Source: T3SED10-47 sp046483725
GTDB taxonomy: Bacteria > Bipolaricaulota > Bipolaricaulia > Bipolaricaulales > Bipolaricaulaceae
DNA: 15,300 nt
Assembly: GCA_046483725.1 (NCBI GenBank)
Contig: JAWOCQ010000016.1
Span: forward strand, 1 to 15,300
Direction: 5' to 3'
A program made the translations under genes and the position numbers. Below the pieces are notes generated by a model. The model ran no database searches. It was not told the origin of the DNA and saw only the letters and a list, made by a program, of their open reading frames with translations. Shown piece by piece: positions 7,656 to 14,064 of this stretch (positions are counted from its first letter, which is position 1; each line of letters starts with the position of its first letter).

Positions 7656-8642
7656 CGATTCCAGCGCACAGCCTACAATCCGGAGCGCGATTTCGACCGG
7701 GTACGGGAGTTCCTCGTTCGCACCCATCTTTCCTTTGGCACGTTCTCCCTCAACTGGGGAATCGAACGTTGGAACTACGCCCGCTACTTCGTCGCCCCCA
7801 TGCTCGGCTCGCAGGGAACTGAAGCTGGCGTTCCGCCGGGGGCACTGCGGGCGATCCGCATGTGGGAGGAGATGAATAGGCTGTGGGAGGATGAGCAAGG
7901 CGAGATCGTCGGCGTGGCCAACATCGAGCATCCCGATCCGGACCATCCCGACTTCGGCGAGATCTTCCTACAGCGCCACACGGACCATCCCGAACTCCTC
8001 GAGGAGATGCTCGGCTACGCCGAGAAAACGTTCCGCGATCCGAAGAAGAGCCGCGTCTACATCTGGATCTACAAGACGGACACCATGCTCCGGGACGCGG
8101 TCGCAAGACGCGGGTACGTGGAGAAGCCCGACATCGTCGTGCCGTACACGGAGATCGCGCTGGCCGACCTGCCGGCGCCGGCGCTTCCCCCGGGCTTCAC
8201 CGTGCGCACGATGGCCGAGGAGGACGACGTCGACCGCCGCCGGGAGCTCTTCGGCCGCGCCTTCGACCACCCCGACCCGGAGGATTGGCCGTCGGCGTTC
8301 GCCTACCGGGAGCTCCAGCGGGCACCCGACTACCGCAGAGAGCACGACCTTGTCATCGTCGCCCCGGACGGAACCTACGCCGCCTGCTGCATCATCTGGC
8401 TCGACGAAACAAACCGGATGGGCCACCTCGAACCGGTGGGAACGCACCCCGATTTCCGCCGCCGCGGCCTGGCCCGTGCGGTCGTCCTCCATGGCCTCCA
8501 CAGGCTTGCCGCGCTTGGGGCGACCCGGGTGCCCATGGTCTCCACCGCCCCCCTGTACGAGGCGATCGGGTTCCGCAAGCTCGGCGTGTACCACCACTGG
8601 ATCAAGACATTCGAACCTGAGCGCGCTGACGGTGGCGACTGA
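7653..8642 (+). CDS. Tandem GNAT-fold N-acetyltransferase
   Basis: A protein of 329 aa with two GNAT-like halves. The N-terminal half (to about residue 170) contains DFDRVREFLV and a degenerate acetyltransferase core (GEIVGVANIEHP...). The C-terminal half carries the full acetyl-CoA site: HLEPVGTHPDFRRRGLARAVV (RRRGLA at 269-274), then VSTAPLYEAIGFRKLG. The family moves an acetyl group from acetyl-CoA to an amine; the substrate is unknown, and a mycothiol-synthase-like double domain is only a shape similarity. The open frame extends upstream to 7518, overlapping the divergent copper ATPase gene. GTG 7653 is chosen because the added 45 residues do not look like GNAT sequence and a -10 element sits exactly 6 nt before it. 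Confidence 0.85.
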   Translation: MRFQRTAYNPERDFDRVREFLVRTHLSFGTFSLNWGIERWNYARYFVAPMLGSQGTEAGVPPGALRAIRMWEEMNRLWEDEQGEIVGVANIEHPDPDHPDFGEIFLQRHTDHPELLEEMLGYAEKTFRDPKKSRVYIWIYKTDTMLRDAVARRGYVEKPDIVVPYTEIALADLPAPALPPGFTVRTMAEEDDVDRRRELFGRAFDHPDPEDWPSAFAYRELQRAPDYRREHDLVIVAPDGTYAACCIIWLDETNRMGHLEPVGTHPDFRRRGLARAVVLHGLHRLAALGATRVPMVSTAPLYEAIGFRKLGVYHHWIKTFEPERADGGD

Positions 8643-8811
8643 AGCGACTTTCCACCTTCGGGTGCAGGCTCCTAGGACGCCCCACAACCATACGCTCGGG
8701 CAGACTGCGCAGCCACGCAGCCCCTGCCACCAATGGATCACGAGCGGCACGCCGGTGAGCCCAAGGTGGGAGTCCGTCGACCAGCAGCACTGAACTTGGT
8801 TGGCCGTCGTC

Positions 8812-8997
8812 ATGGCGCTGCCTATTATCATAGGATGGCTGTTGAAGTACGCCTATCTCAGCTACCCGACGGAAACGGTGGCCTACCTCGAGGCGAATGT
8901 GGCTTCGCTTAGCAGGACCGCCTTCCGCTACGCCCTGGAGAAGATGCCCCCTTCGCTCAGGGGCCGCCTTATGGCGCAGCCGCCCGTCTGGCCATAA
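8812..8997 (+). pseudogene. Small open frame, likely 3' remnant of a larger gene
   Basis: This frame encodes 61 residues from ATG 8812 (61 codons plus stop; an in-frame stop at 8791 closes it upstream). The second half, roughly ETVAYLEANV then SLSRTAFRYALEKMPPSLR, reads like a genuine helical protein C-terminus and is reminiscent of the last helices of AlkD-type DNA alkylation repair proteins (an 'RT..RYA.EK' pattern). That is recollection of a pattern, not an alignment. No SD precedes the ATG, and the first ten residues are a hydrophobic run that does not fit the rest. The best reading is the 3' end of a decayed gene; a small real protein is possible. Confidence 0.35.
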
Positions 8998-9003
8998 GCA
9001 ACA

Positions 9004-9023
9004 AAGAGGGACAGTCCCCTCTT
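9004..9023. repeat. REP-like perfect dyad with GGGACAGTCCC core
   Basis: AAGAGGG (9004-9010) pairs with CCCTCTT (9017-9023). The centre GGGACAGTCCC (9008-9018) is itself a near-perfect palindrome. This kind of short dyad is common as extragenic repeats linked to RAYT/TnpA_REP elements, and it could also end the transcript just upstream. Only one copy is seen here. Confidence 0.45.
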
Positions 9024-9120
9024 CTGACATATACGAAGCCAGGGGTGCCACTGCTTGCCGCAGAGGCGTTGGAGGTGCCCACCACGTTGATCCTCCGTCC
9101 CGGCGCTCTCATGCGGCCGC

Positions 9121-9927
9121 TCATGCGCGTACCACAGCGTGCAGGTGCTCCGTGCAATCGCGGTACTGGGGGAGCTCACAGGTCTCGGCCGCAAGGCGAA
9201 GCACGTTGGCGTACGCTTCCGGCGCCTGCTCGGCCATCCGTCCCAGCGCGTCGAACATCCCTGTGGCGAAGCCCTCCGCCGCAGCGTAGGAGACCAGGGC
9301 CAGCCCGGCCTGGTCGAGCTCGGCCAGGATCTGTGGCGGCGTCAAGAACACGGCCTCGGTGAACGCCTCCTGCTCGCCGGCCTGTACCCAGGTCTCGAGC
9401 AAGGCGCGTACATGTTCGTGATCGGCGAACGCCTCGGGGAACTCGCTGAGTCCGGCGCGCAGAATGCCCCACGGGTTGAGGAACGCGACGATCGCCGGCG
9501 CACCGGGCTTGAGCACCCGCCGGAGTTCACAGAGCGCTCGTTGGCGGTCGGCGGGCTCCACGATGTGGTACAGGGGGCCCATGCAAAGACACCCGTCGAA
9601 CGCCTGATCGGGCAACGCCGCCAGGTCGCAGGCATCGGCGCACAACACCTGTTCGGGCACAAGTCCGAGCTCGGCAAGCTTGGACTCGGCGAACTCCAGC
9701 GCACGCGGCGCGAGGTCCACCAGCGTCACGCGGTAGCCACGCTTGAGCAGCTCGGCCGTGTAACGGCCCGGCCCGCCTCCAATGTCGGCGATGCGCCCCT
9801 CGGGCGGGAAGTACCGCTCGATCAGATGGAGCGTGGTCACAAGCTCGAGCCGGCGGTAGGGGCGTCCAAGCCTTTCCCACTCCCGCTCGTAGCATCCGTC
9901 GTAGTGGCGCCGCACGACCTCGCTCAT
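9121..9927 (-). CDS. Class I SAM-dependent methyltransferase (methyltransferase 1)
   Basis: A 268-aa Rossmann-fold methyltransferase of the Methyltransf_11/25 kind. Motif I is ADIGGGPGRY (47-56). The acidic residue ending strand 2 is D71 in VTLVDLAPRALEFA. The post-I motifs are CADACDLAALPDQAFDGCLCMGPLYHI, followed by LCELRRVLKPGAPAIVAFLNPWG. The C-terminal part varies and would bind the substrate, which cannot be predicted. No SD is present: TACACT (minus strand, 9934-9939) ends 6 nt before the ATG, so the mRNA may be leaderless. It lies downstream of methyltransferase 2 on the same strand, but a 228-bp gap and its own -10 argue for separate transcription. Confidence 0.87.
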   Translation of the reverse strand: MSEVVRRHYDGCYEREWERLGRPYRRLELVTTLHLIERYFPPEGRIADIGGGPGRYTAELLKRGYRVTLVDLAPRALEFAESKLAELGLVPEQVLCADACDLAALPDQAFDGCLCMGPLYHIVEPADRQRALCELRRVLKPGAPAIVAFLNPWGILRAGLSEFPEAFADHEHVRALLETWVQAGEQEAFTEAVFLTPPQILAELDQAGLALVSYAAAEGFATGMFDALGRMAEQAPEAYANVLRLAAETCELPQYRDCTEHLHAVVRA

Positions 9928-9939
9928 GACCCAAGTGTA
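9925..9939 (-). promoter_or_regulatory. Leaderless-type -10 element of methyltransferase 1
   Basis: On the minus strand TACACT (9939 to 9934) is followed by six bases and ATG 9927. I find no good -35 at 16-18 bp, so this is weaker than the other leaderless candidates. Confidence 0.35.
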
Positions 9940-10155
9940 CGTTCAAGGGCAGCCCCACACGACGCCTTCACCGGCCCACGAGTGAACCTGGTCTCACGCG
10001 GGCCGAAGAACTGCTGACCACTTTGCTGGTTTCACCAGACGCATCATGGAAGCACACAGGAGACTATTGCATGGTTAGAGTCCACGGACGTGGTGTACGG
10101 AGTGGAAGAGGGAGAAGCTCTCTTCTTGAGCGCTTGAACGGCGCATTGCGCGCTC

Positions 10156-11007
10156 TTACCGTGCCCTTACCGAACGCTCGGCCGCGCCCGCCTTCCTCGC
10201 CCGCAGGGTGAACAGGAGCGGCACCATGCCCCCGTATTGCGGCAAGCGATACCAGCGGCCGTCCTCGGAGGTCATGCTCGGGTAGCGCCGGAAGAAGAGC
10301 CGATCGTACTCGTTATAGATCTCGAGCTGCATCCCCACTCTGATGAGCGCGCTGAGGAGCTCGCCCGTGCCCCATACCCACTCGTGCGAGGGGTGACCCA
10401 GCCTGTGGTTCGGATCGGCGTAGTCCGGTCCCCCCGCTTCGAACCGCGTCGGCTCAACCATATGATAATACGGGTGCACGAACGATAGAACCCCGGGCGA
10501 CTCTTCCTCGAGCGCGTTCAGTATAGGATGGGACTCCATCATGTAGAAGACGCCATCGGTGACCAAGAAGTCGGCGATGACGCGTGCCCACGCATCTAGG
10601 TCACGCAACCAGCACAGGACGCCGCGCGAGGTGTACACGATGTCAAACCGCTCACTGAGCACCGATGGAAGGTCGTAGACGCTGGACTCGACGAAGCGCG
10701 CCTCGAGCCCGAGTTCGTCCCGCAAGCGCTCCGCACATGCGATCGCCACGTGGGAGAAGTCGACCCCGGTTACGATGGCACCGTGGCGCGCCCAGACCAG
10801 CGTGTCCGTGCCGATATGGCATTGGAGGTGCAGAAGCAGCTTCCCTCGGACATCGCCGATCTCACGTAGTTCGATCTCGTCGAGGATCTCCCGCCCCTGG
10901 CGGAGAAGGTCGACTTCGGGGTAGGCTCCCATGTGCACGTGGGCCATCTCGTTCCACAGGGCACGGTTCGATTCCTCGGCGCTCCTATGCTTGTCCTGCG
11001 TGGACAT
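10156..11007 (-). CDS. Class I SAM-dependent methyltransferase (methyltransferase 2)
   Basis: A 283-aa methyltransferase distinct from its neighbour. The start region SNRALWNEMAHVH and motif I LLLHLQCHIGTDTLVWARHGA (57-77), with D83 in VTGVDFS, place it in the Methyltransf_25/11 group whose motif I carries 'HLQCH.G.DTL'. The middle region RFDIVYTSRGVLCWLRDLDAWARVI is the usual post-motif segment. Beyond residue 150 a specific domain with HPYYHMVEP and LGHPSHEWVWGTGELL follows, as in small-molecule methyltransferases of unknown substrate. The start is secure, with AAGGAGATG (11012-11020) ending 4 nt before the ATG. It ends in TAA at 10156. Confidence 0.88.
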   Translation of the reverse strand: MSTQDKHRSAEESNRALWNEMAHVHMGAYPEVDLLRQGREILDEIELREIGDVRGKLLLHLQCHIGTDTLVWARHGAIVTGVDFSHVAIACAERLRDELGLEARFVESSVYDLPSVLSERFDIVYTSRGVLCWLRDLDAWARVIADFLVTDGVFYMMESHPILNALEEESPGVLSFVHPYYHMVEPTRFEAGGPDYADPNHRLGHPSHEWVWGTGELLSALIRVGMQLEIYNEYDRLFFRRYPSMTSEDGRWYRLPQYGGMVPLLFTLRARKAGAAERSVRAR

Positions 11008-11187
11008 CGCTCATCTCCTTGCCCTTCCTCTGACGGGCGCACATCCCATTGACCTTCACAATAAGATGCGCGGCCTCCCACCACGACAGCCACAGCTTGA
11101 GTGCGCGCTGCCCCGGCTTCACCGCTCACCGCGCGCACCCAGGACGGTCGGAAGCGTCATCCCCAGCCCACATTGAGAATATCCGAG

Positions 11188-11225
11188 TTGAGGCTGTGTG
11201 CACGGCGGACTAGCATCCTTCCATG
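11188..11225 (+). promoter_or_regulatory. Leaderless-type promoter of the HAD gene
   Basis: TTGAGG (11188-11193), a 17-bp spacer, TAGCAT (11211-11216) and then exactly 6 nt to ATG 11223. There is no SD. The geometry predicts transcription beginning at the start codon. Confidence 0.6.
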
Positions 11226-11680
11226 CCAGCCCTGCTTGAGGTACAGGGACAAACCTACCCGGTGGACGCATGTCTTTTCGACAAGGACGGGACGCTGATC
11301 GGGTTTGACCATTGGTTGCCGGTCATGCGTGCGCGGGTCGAACGAATCGTTGAAGCCTTATCTCCGTCGCCAGAGCAGATATCCGCGCTGCTCAGTGTTG
11401 TCGGACTGGCTGAGGGGGTGCATTCCGGGAAGACGGAACCGGCCGTCTTGCTTCCGCGGGACGAGGCCGAGCAGGCGCTGATCAGCTGGGGACGACACGT
11501 GGGCGGCATGTCCGAAGATGAAGCAAGGAACATGGTGCGACGGACGTTTATCGAGGTCGATAACCCGTTCCCCCTCGAACGGTACCTGCGTCCTGCGCCG
11601 GGCTCAGGCTGTTGGCGTCCCCTGGGCGCTCGTTACCCATAATGCGACAGCGGGGGTGACGCGCCACTTACAGGCGTTCC
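11223..11680 (+). pseudogene. HAD superfamily hydrolase, frame-disrupted and 3'-truncated
   Basis: Motif I FDKDGTLI with nucleophile Asp20 and a helical cap region (about residues 28-110) are intact in the first frame, which stops at 11642. Clear HAD sequence resumes one base out of phase: LRRAQAVGVPWALVTHNATAG, with motif II Thr in LVTHN, followed by VTRHLQAF. The frame change therefore lies around 11565-11600, possibly at the run of five C (11570-11574). After about 11680 HAD similarity ends; motif III (Lys) and motif IV (acidic pair) are missing. The family removes phosphate from phosphometabolites (phosphoglycolate-type), but this copy should be inactive. A sequencing error could explain the frameshift but not the lost 3' half. 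Confidence 0.75.
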
Positions 11681-11988
11681 GGAAGTACGCGCGCAAGGCG
11701 CTTGCCGAAGTCGGAATGGACGAACTCTCGGCAGCTAAGGTGCTGGACGACGGGCCGGACCTGTTTTCCAAGCTCTCCGACCGTGGTGTGCTCGGCTCCA
11801 TGGTCGACCTCGCCCATATGTCGAAGCCTGTCGTTGCGCATCGAGGCGGGCTTGCACATGTCAACTTGGACGAGATGAACACGCTGATGAACCGCTCGCC
11901 GATCAGCAAGCTCGGCATGCAGGCTCCCGATCACGAGATCCTGCGTGCGGTTCTATGGAGCGAACATCTCTCCGAGCGCGGACAGTGA
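11681..11988 (+). CDS. Unrecognised C-terminal protein segment joined to the HAD remnant
   Basis: The frame that carries the shifted HAD piece continues for about 100 residues that do not belong to a HAD fold: RKYARKALAEVGMDELSAAK, then VLGSMVDLAHMSKPVV, and later NRSPISKLG...DHEILRAV. It reads like a folded small protein whose own start is missing; an internal ATG at 11716 or GTG at 11656 could serve, but neither has a good SD. I do not recognise the family with confidence. It overlaps the 3' end of mazF by 36 bp on the opposite strand. Its position beside toxin-antitoxin modules suggests an accessory gene truncated during rearrangement. Confidence 0.45.
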
Positions 11989-12288
11989 CTTCTCGATCGC
12001 CTGAGGTGAGAGCCGCCCGAGCTTCTTCACGAGCCGTGCCCGGCCGACGGCTCGGACCTGGTCGAGAACGATGTGCCCATCCTTGCCCTGGAATCGGCAC
12101 GCAACTCGGAACGGGTACCCGTGGCTCCCGGTCGTGAGAGGTGCGACGATGTACGTTCCCATGTGCGCATTTAGTTCATCCGGCGACACAATGACACAGG
12201 GGCGCGCTTTCCTGATCTCACGACCGCGCGCAGGATCCAGAGAAACCAAGAAGACGTCGCCTCGGCGCACCTCCTCCTGCTTCACCAC
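11953..12288 (-). CDS. mazF: MazF/PemK-type endoribonuclease toxin
   Basis: A toxin of 111 aa in the PemK/MazF family, which cleaves mRNA at short sequences when its antitoxin is degraded. Visible motifs are VRRGDVFLVSLDPARG (residues 7-22), then GREIRKARPCVIVSPDELN with the family's conserved Arg, GTYIVAPLTTG with the conserved Thr, and GHIVLDQVRAVGRARLVKKLG. The frame is open to a GTG at 12294. GTG 12288 is preferred because GGAGGA lies 6 nt before it. Either start overlaps the end of the antitoxin gene by a few bases, so the two are translationally coupled. The family match is strong and all expected regions are present, so it is probably active. Confidence 0.92.
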   Translation of the reverse strand: MVKQEEVRRGDVFLVSLDPARGREIRKARPCVIVSPDELNAHMGTYIVAPLTTGSHGYPFRVACRFQGKDGHIVLDQVRAVGRARLVKKLGRLSPQAIEKSLSALGEMFAP

Positions 12289-12533
12289 TCCCACTCCTCC
12301 GCATCGAACCGGGTGGGAACACAGGAATCCAGAAGAGCATCTTCACTACGCTCAGCCGCGGCCTGGGCGGCCTCCGCCCACCCTCTGCGCGGCCTCCCGG
12401 CTGAGGAGATTACGACCTCCCCATCGCGGACCTCCAGGTCGATCTCCTCCGTCAGGCCTGCCTGCTCGATGAGCGCCTTCGGCAGGCGAACGCCTCTCGA
12501 ATTACCGATCCTCACGATCTTGGTCCGTATCAT
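12282..12533 (-). CDS. mazE: MazE/AbrB-type antitoxin
   Basis: An antitoxin of 83 aa. The N-terminal half (MIRTKIVRIGNSRGVRLPKALIEQAGL, then EIDLEVRDGEVVISS) is a SpoVT/AbrB swapped-hairpin DNA-binding domain. The acidic C-terminal tail ending in EEWEW is the part that would wrap and block MazF. Two ATGs are adjacent (12536 and 12533); the second has GGGAGG at a better distance. It is first in the operon, with mazF overlapping its stop. MazE normally represses its own promoter. Confidence 0.9.
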   Translation of the reverse strand: MIRTKIVRIGNSRGVRLPKALIEQAGLTEEIDLEVRDGEVVISSAGRPRRGWAEAAQAAAERSEDALLDSCVPTRFDAEEWEW

Positions 12534-12556
12534 CATGCCCCTCCCAACGTGCTCAC

Positions 12557-12586
12557 ATTGTAATCACCGCATTCGTACCCCGTCAA
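12557..12586 (-). promoter_or_regulatory. mazEF promoter
   Basis: On the minus strand TTGACG (12586-12581), an 18-bp spacer and TACAAT (12562-12557), 23 bp before ATG 12533. This is the best sigma-70-like promoter in the window. It gives a short leader that includes the SD GGGAGG, unlike the leaderless promoters nearby. Confidence 0.6.
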
Positions 12587-12709
12587 GTTGCCCCTGCAGG
12601 GCGACATCCCGACCAAGCACCGTACCCCTAGCAGCCTGTGCAAACTGCACGTCCCCCGAGGTCGTGATCACTGGGGCGCCCCAACAACTGCGGCCGCCAT
12701 CTGGTCGTC

Positions 12710-12747
12710 TTGACGTCACAACGCTATATGATTAAAGTGGCAACATG
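12710..12747 (+). promoter_or_regulatory. Leaderless promoter and possible operator of the RHH/RelE module
   Basis: TTGACG (12710-12715), a 17-bp spacer, TAAAGT (12733-12738), then exactly 6 nt to ATG 12745, with no SD. The perfect 8-bp palindrome TGACGTCA (12711-12718) overlaps the -35 and could be an autoregulatory site for the RHH antitoxin (inference). Confidence 0.55.
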
Positions 12748-12978
12748 AGCACGAAGCAAAGACGGGCCACGCTGTACCTAGATCCTGGTCTCCACCGGGC
12801 GTTGCGGCTCAAGGCCGCCGAGACCGACCGAACCATGTCCGACCTCGTGAACGAAGCCATCAGGCTTGCGCTCGCCGAGGACGCTGAGGATCTCGCGGCG
12901 TTCGACGAACGGGCGTCCGAGCCAGACCTGCTCTTCGAGGAGGCAGTCAAGGAGCTGCACCAGCGTGGCAGATTATGA
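12745..12978 (+). CDS. Ribbon-helix-helix (CopG-like) antitoxin
   Basis: A protein of 77 aa. RRATLYLDPGLHRALRLKAAETDRTMSDLVNEAIRLAL (about residues 6-43) is a standard ribbon-helix-helix domain: a beta strand for operator contact, then two helices. The acidic C-terminal part (DLAAFDERASEPDLLFEEAVKEL) is the expected toxin-binding region. It overlaps the following toxin gene by 14 bp, the usual antitoxin-first order. It is divergent from mazEF across a 208-bp region. RHH antitoxins generally repress their own operon as a complex with the toxin. Confidence 0.9.
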   Translation: MSTKQRRATLYLDPGLHRALRLKAAETDRTMSDLVNEAIRLALAEDAEDLAAFDERASEPDLLFEEAVKELHQRGRL

Positions 12979-13225
12979 CGTCTACATCAAACCGTCCGCA
13001 TTGAAGGAGCTGGATGCCATCGGCTCCAAGAAAGCCAGGCAGCGCATGGTACAAACGATTCGCGCCCTCGCCGAAGATCCTCGACCCAGCGGTTGTCGCA
13101 AACTCTCGGGGAAGGACAAGTACCGCATCCGCTGCGGCGACTACCGGATCGTGTATGGGGTTCAGGATGCCGATATGTCCCTCACCGTCGTCAAGATAGG
13201 ACACCGCCGCGAAGTGTACCGATGA
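12965..13225 (+). CDS. relE: RelE/ParE-family toxin
   Basis: A protein of 86 aa. DYDVYIKPSALKELDAI at the start, then CRKLSGKDKYRIRCGDYRIVYGV and a C-terminal VVKIGHRREVYR are the signature blocks of RelE/ParE toxins, with the basic RIR..DYRIVY strand and terminal Arg/Tyr. RelE-type members cleave mRNA on the ribosome and ParE-type inhibit gyrase. The HRREVY ending favours the RelE type, but this is not proven. The open frame extends upstream to 12866 inside the antitoxin; GTG 12965 is chosen because homology begins directly after it and it gives the normal 14-bp overlap. Confidence 0.9.
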   Translation: MADYDVYIKPSALKELDAIGSKKARQRMVQTIRALAEDPRPSGCRKLSGKDKYRIRCGDYRIVYGVQDADMSLTVVKIGHRREVYR

Positions 13226-13300
13226 TCACAGCACTCGCGGGCGCGGGGCTGCCAATCCCGACAGAAGAAGGATAGGCGGATGCGGGACTACGGGCCCGTG

Positions 13301-13324
13301 TGTCGGCGCCCGTCCTTGCCGACA
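13301..13324 (+). terminator. Hairpin downstream of the RelE toxin gene
   Basis: A 7-bp stem TGTCGGC/GCCGACA (13301-13307 and 13318-13324), preceded by the palindrome ACGGGCCCGT (13290-13299). No T-tract follows, so it may only be a structured 3' end. Confidence 0.35.
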
Positions 13325-13328
13325 AGAA

Positions 13329-13344
13329 GTAGACGATCGTCTAC
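13329..13344. promoter_or_regulatory. Perfect 16-bp palindrome
   Basis: GTAGACGATCGTCTAC is perfectly self-complementary. It covers the stop codon of the degraded DUF5615 frame. On the minus strand it is followed by TTCTTGT, so it may be a weak terminator of that strand; a protein-binding site is an equal possibility. Confidence 0.45.
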
Positions 13345-13532
13345 AAAAAGCAGACGGAGCGTGCTTGATGCACTCTAACGCGACCCATCACCAAGGCTAA
13401 CGAACAGCAACCGGCCGACCACGGAGTGGATGGCGCAGGTGGGATTGCGCCGATGATCGCTGGTTGCTGGCCCGCCTCCTGCAGACCACGGGCCAGCATG
13501 GGCGACAAGGCGTTGTCGACCAAGAACCTCAT
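13341..13532 (-). pseudogene. Degraded DUF5615 PIN-like toxin gene
   Basis: The first 21 residues (MRFLVDNALSPMLARGLQEAG) are the typical start of DUF5615 PIN-like nucleases, including the first catalytic Asp in LVDN. The following sequence no longer resembles the family, and the region expected to hold the other acidic residues (normally about 110 aa in all) is missing. The last residues (GRVRVHQ) faintly resemble the normal C-terminus, which suggests an internal deletion or frame decay. No DUF433-type antitoxin accompanies it. It begins 34 bp after the stop of the nucleotidyltransferase gene on the same strand. Confidence 0.6.
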
Positions 13533-13565
13533 CCCGACTTCACGAGAGGGAGTTCGCGCTCGCGA

Positions 13566-13868
13566 TCATGCCGATGCATACTGAACCTCGGCCTCACTTA
13601 GGACTGTGTCTCGGAAGTAGCGGCTGAGGTCCTCGGGGGTGCGCAGATCGACCTTGTGCCCCCCCACGATATCGGAGAGCTCTCGTTCCATCCGTGCGAT
13701 CTCGAGCAGCCCGGGTTCATGCCCAGGCTCGAACTCCACAAGCACATCCACATCGCTCTCCCGCCGGAAATCGTCGCGAAGCACTGACCCAAAGAGAGCG
13801 AGACGCCGGATATGGCGCTCCCGGCAGAACTCCTCTAGACGGCGGCGGTCGATCGGGATTCTCTCCAT
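13566..13868 (-). CDS. MNT-type minimal nucleotidyltransferase (MntA-like), orphan
   Basis: A protein of 100 aa. GS at 27-28 followed by SDVDVLVEF with D39 and D41 is the nucleotidyltransferase G-S-x10-D-x-D signature, and HKVDLRT supplies the third acidic residue (D74). These proteins are antitoxins of HEPN/MNT modules; in characterised cases they add AMP to the HEPN ribonuclease. A HEPN gene would normally be directly adjacent, but downstream there is only the degraded DUF5615 frame and upstream only 196 bp without a gene, so the partner is missing. The start ATG 13868 has GAGGGATGAG as SD. TATACT (minus strand, 13887-13892) is a possible -10 without a clear -35. All catalytic residues are present. 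Confidence 0.88.
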   Translation of the reverse strand: MERIPIDRRRLEEFCRERHIRRLALFGSVLRDDFRRESDVDVLVEFEPGHEPGLLEIARMERELSDIVGGHKVDLRTPEDLSRYFRDTVLSEAEVQYASA

Positions 13869-13993
13869 CGCTCATCCCTCTCCCTCAGTATATGCAGTCT
13901 AACGCCGCGATACAGCAGCAGACCAACGGGCGGTGTTGGCCCTGGTGTACCTGCACACCCTGAAACACCCCCTCGTCCCTGGGAAGCAGCATG

Positions 13994-14013
13994 ACTTGAG
14001 CACGTTGTCAAGT
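13994..14013. other. Short dyad upstream of the nucleotidyltransferase gene
   Basis: ACTTGA (13994-13999) and TCAAGT (14008-14013) form a 6-bp stem with an 8-nt loop. A further GTCAAG lies at 14025-14030. It lies 52 bp past the stop of the amidohydrolase remnant on the minus strand, so a weak 3'-end structure is possible. Confidence 0.25.
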
Positions 14014-14064
14014 CGGGCCATTTAGTCAAGCCGCGTACATCTCCCTCGTCGGAGGCCAGCCTGT

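Larger units (their letters stand above)
8643..9120. other. Gene-poor stretch between GNAT and methyltransferase genes
   Basis: This 478-bp stretch holds no convincing complete gene. Just after the GNAT stop there is a short CACC-TTCG-GGTG stem-loop (8653-8664), possibly a weak terminator. It then contains the small open frame at 8812-8997 and the dyad at 9004-9023, described separately. I see nothing else in 8665-8800 or 9024-9120. Confidence 0.5.

Noticed and set aside
7968..8831. 287-codon minus-strand frame opposite the GNAT gene
   Set aside because: Antisense of a well-supported GNAT protein; no domain, and no SD in a sensible position.
10964..10976. GGTTCGATTCC, like a tRNA T-arm
   Set aside because: It lies inside the N-terminal coding region of methyltransferase 2, and no acceptor stem, D-arm or anticodon arm can be built around it.
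11560..11610. Programmed frameshift in the HAD gene
   Set aside because: There is only a CCCCC run and no classical X-XXY-YYZ heptamer with a downstream pseudoknot, and the gene also lacks its 3' motifs, so decay is the simpler reading.
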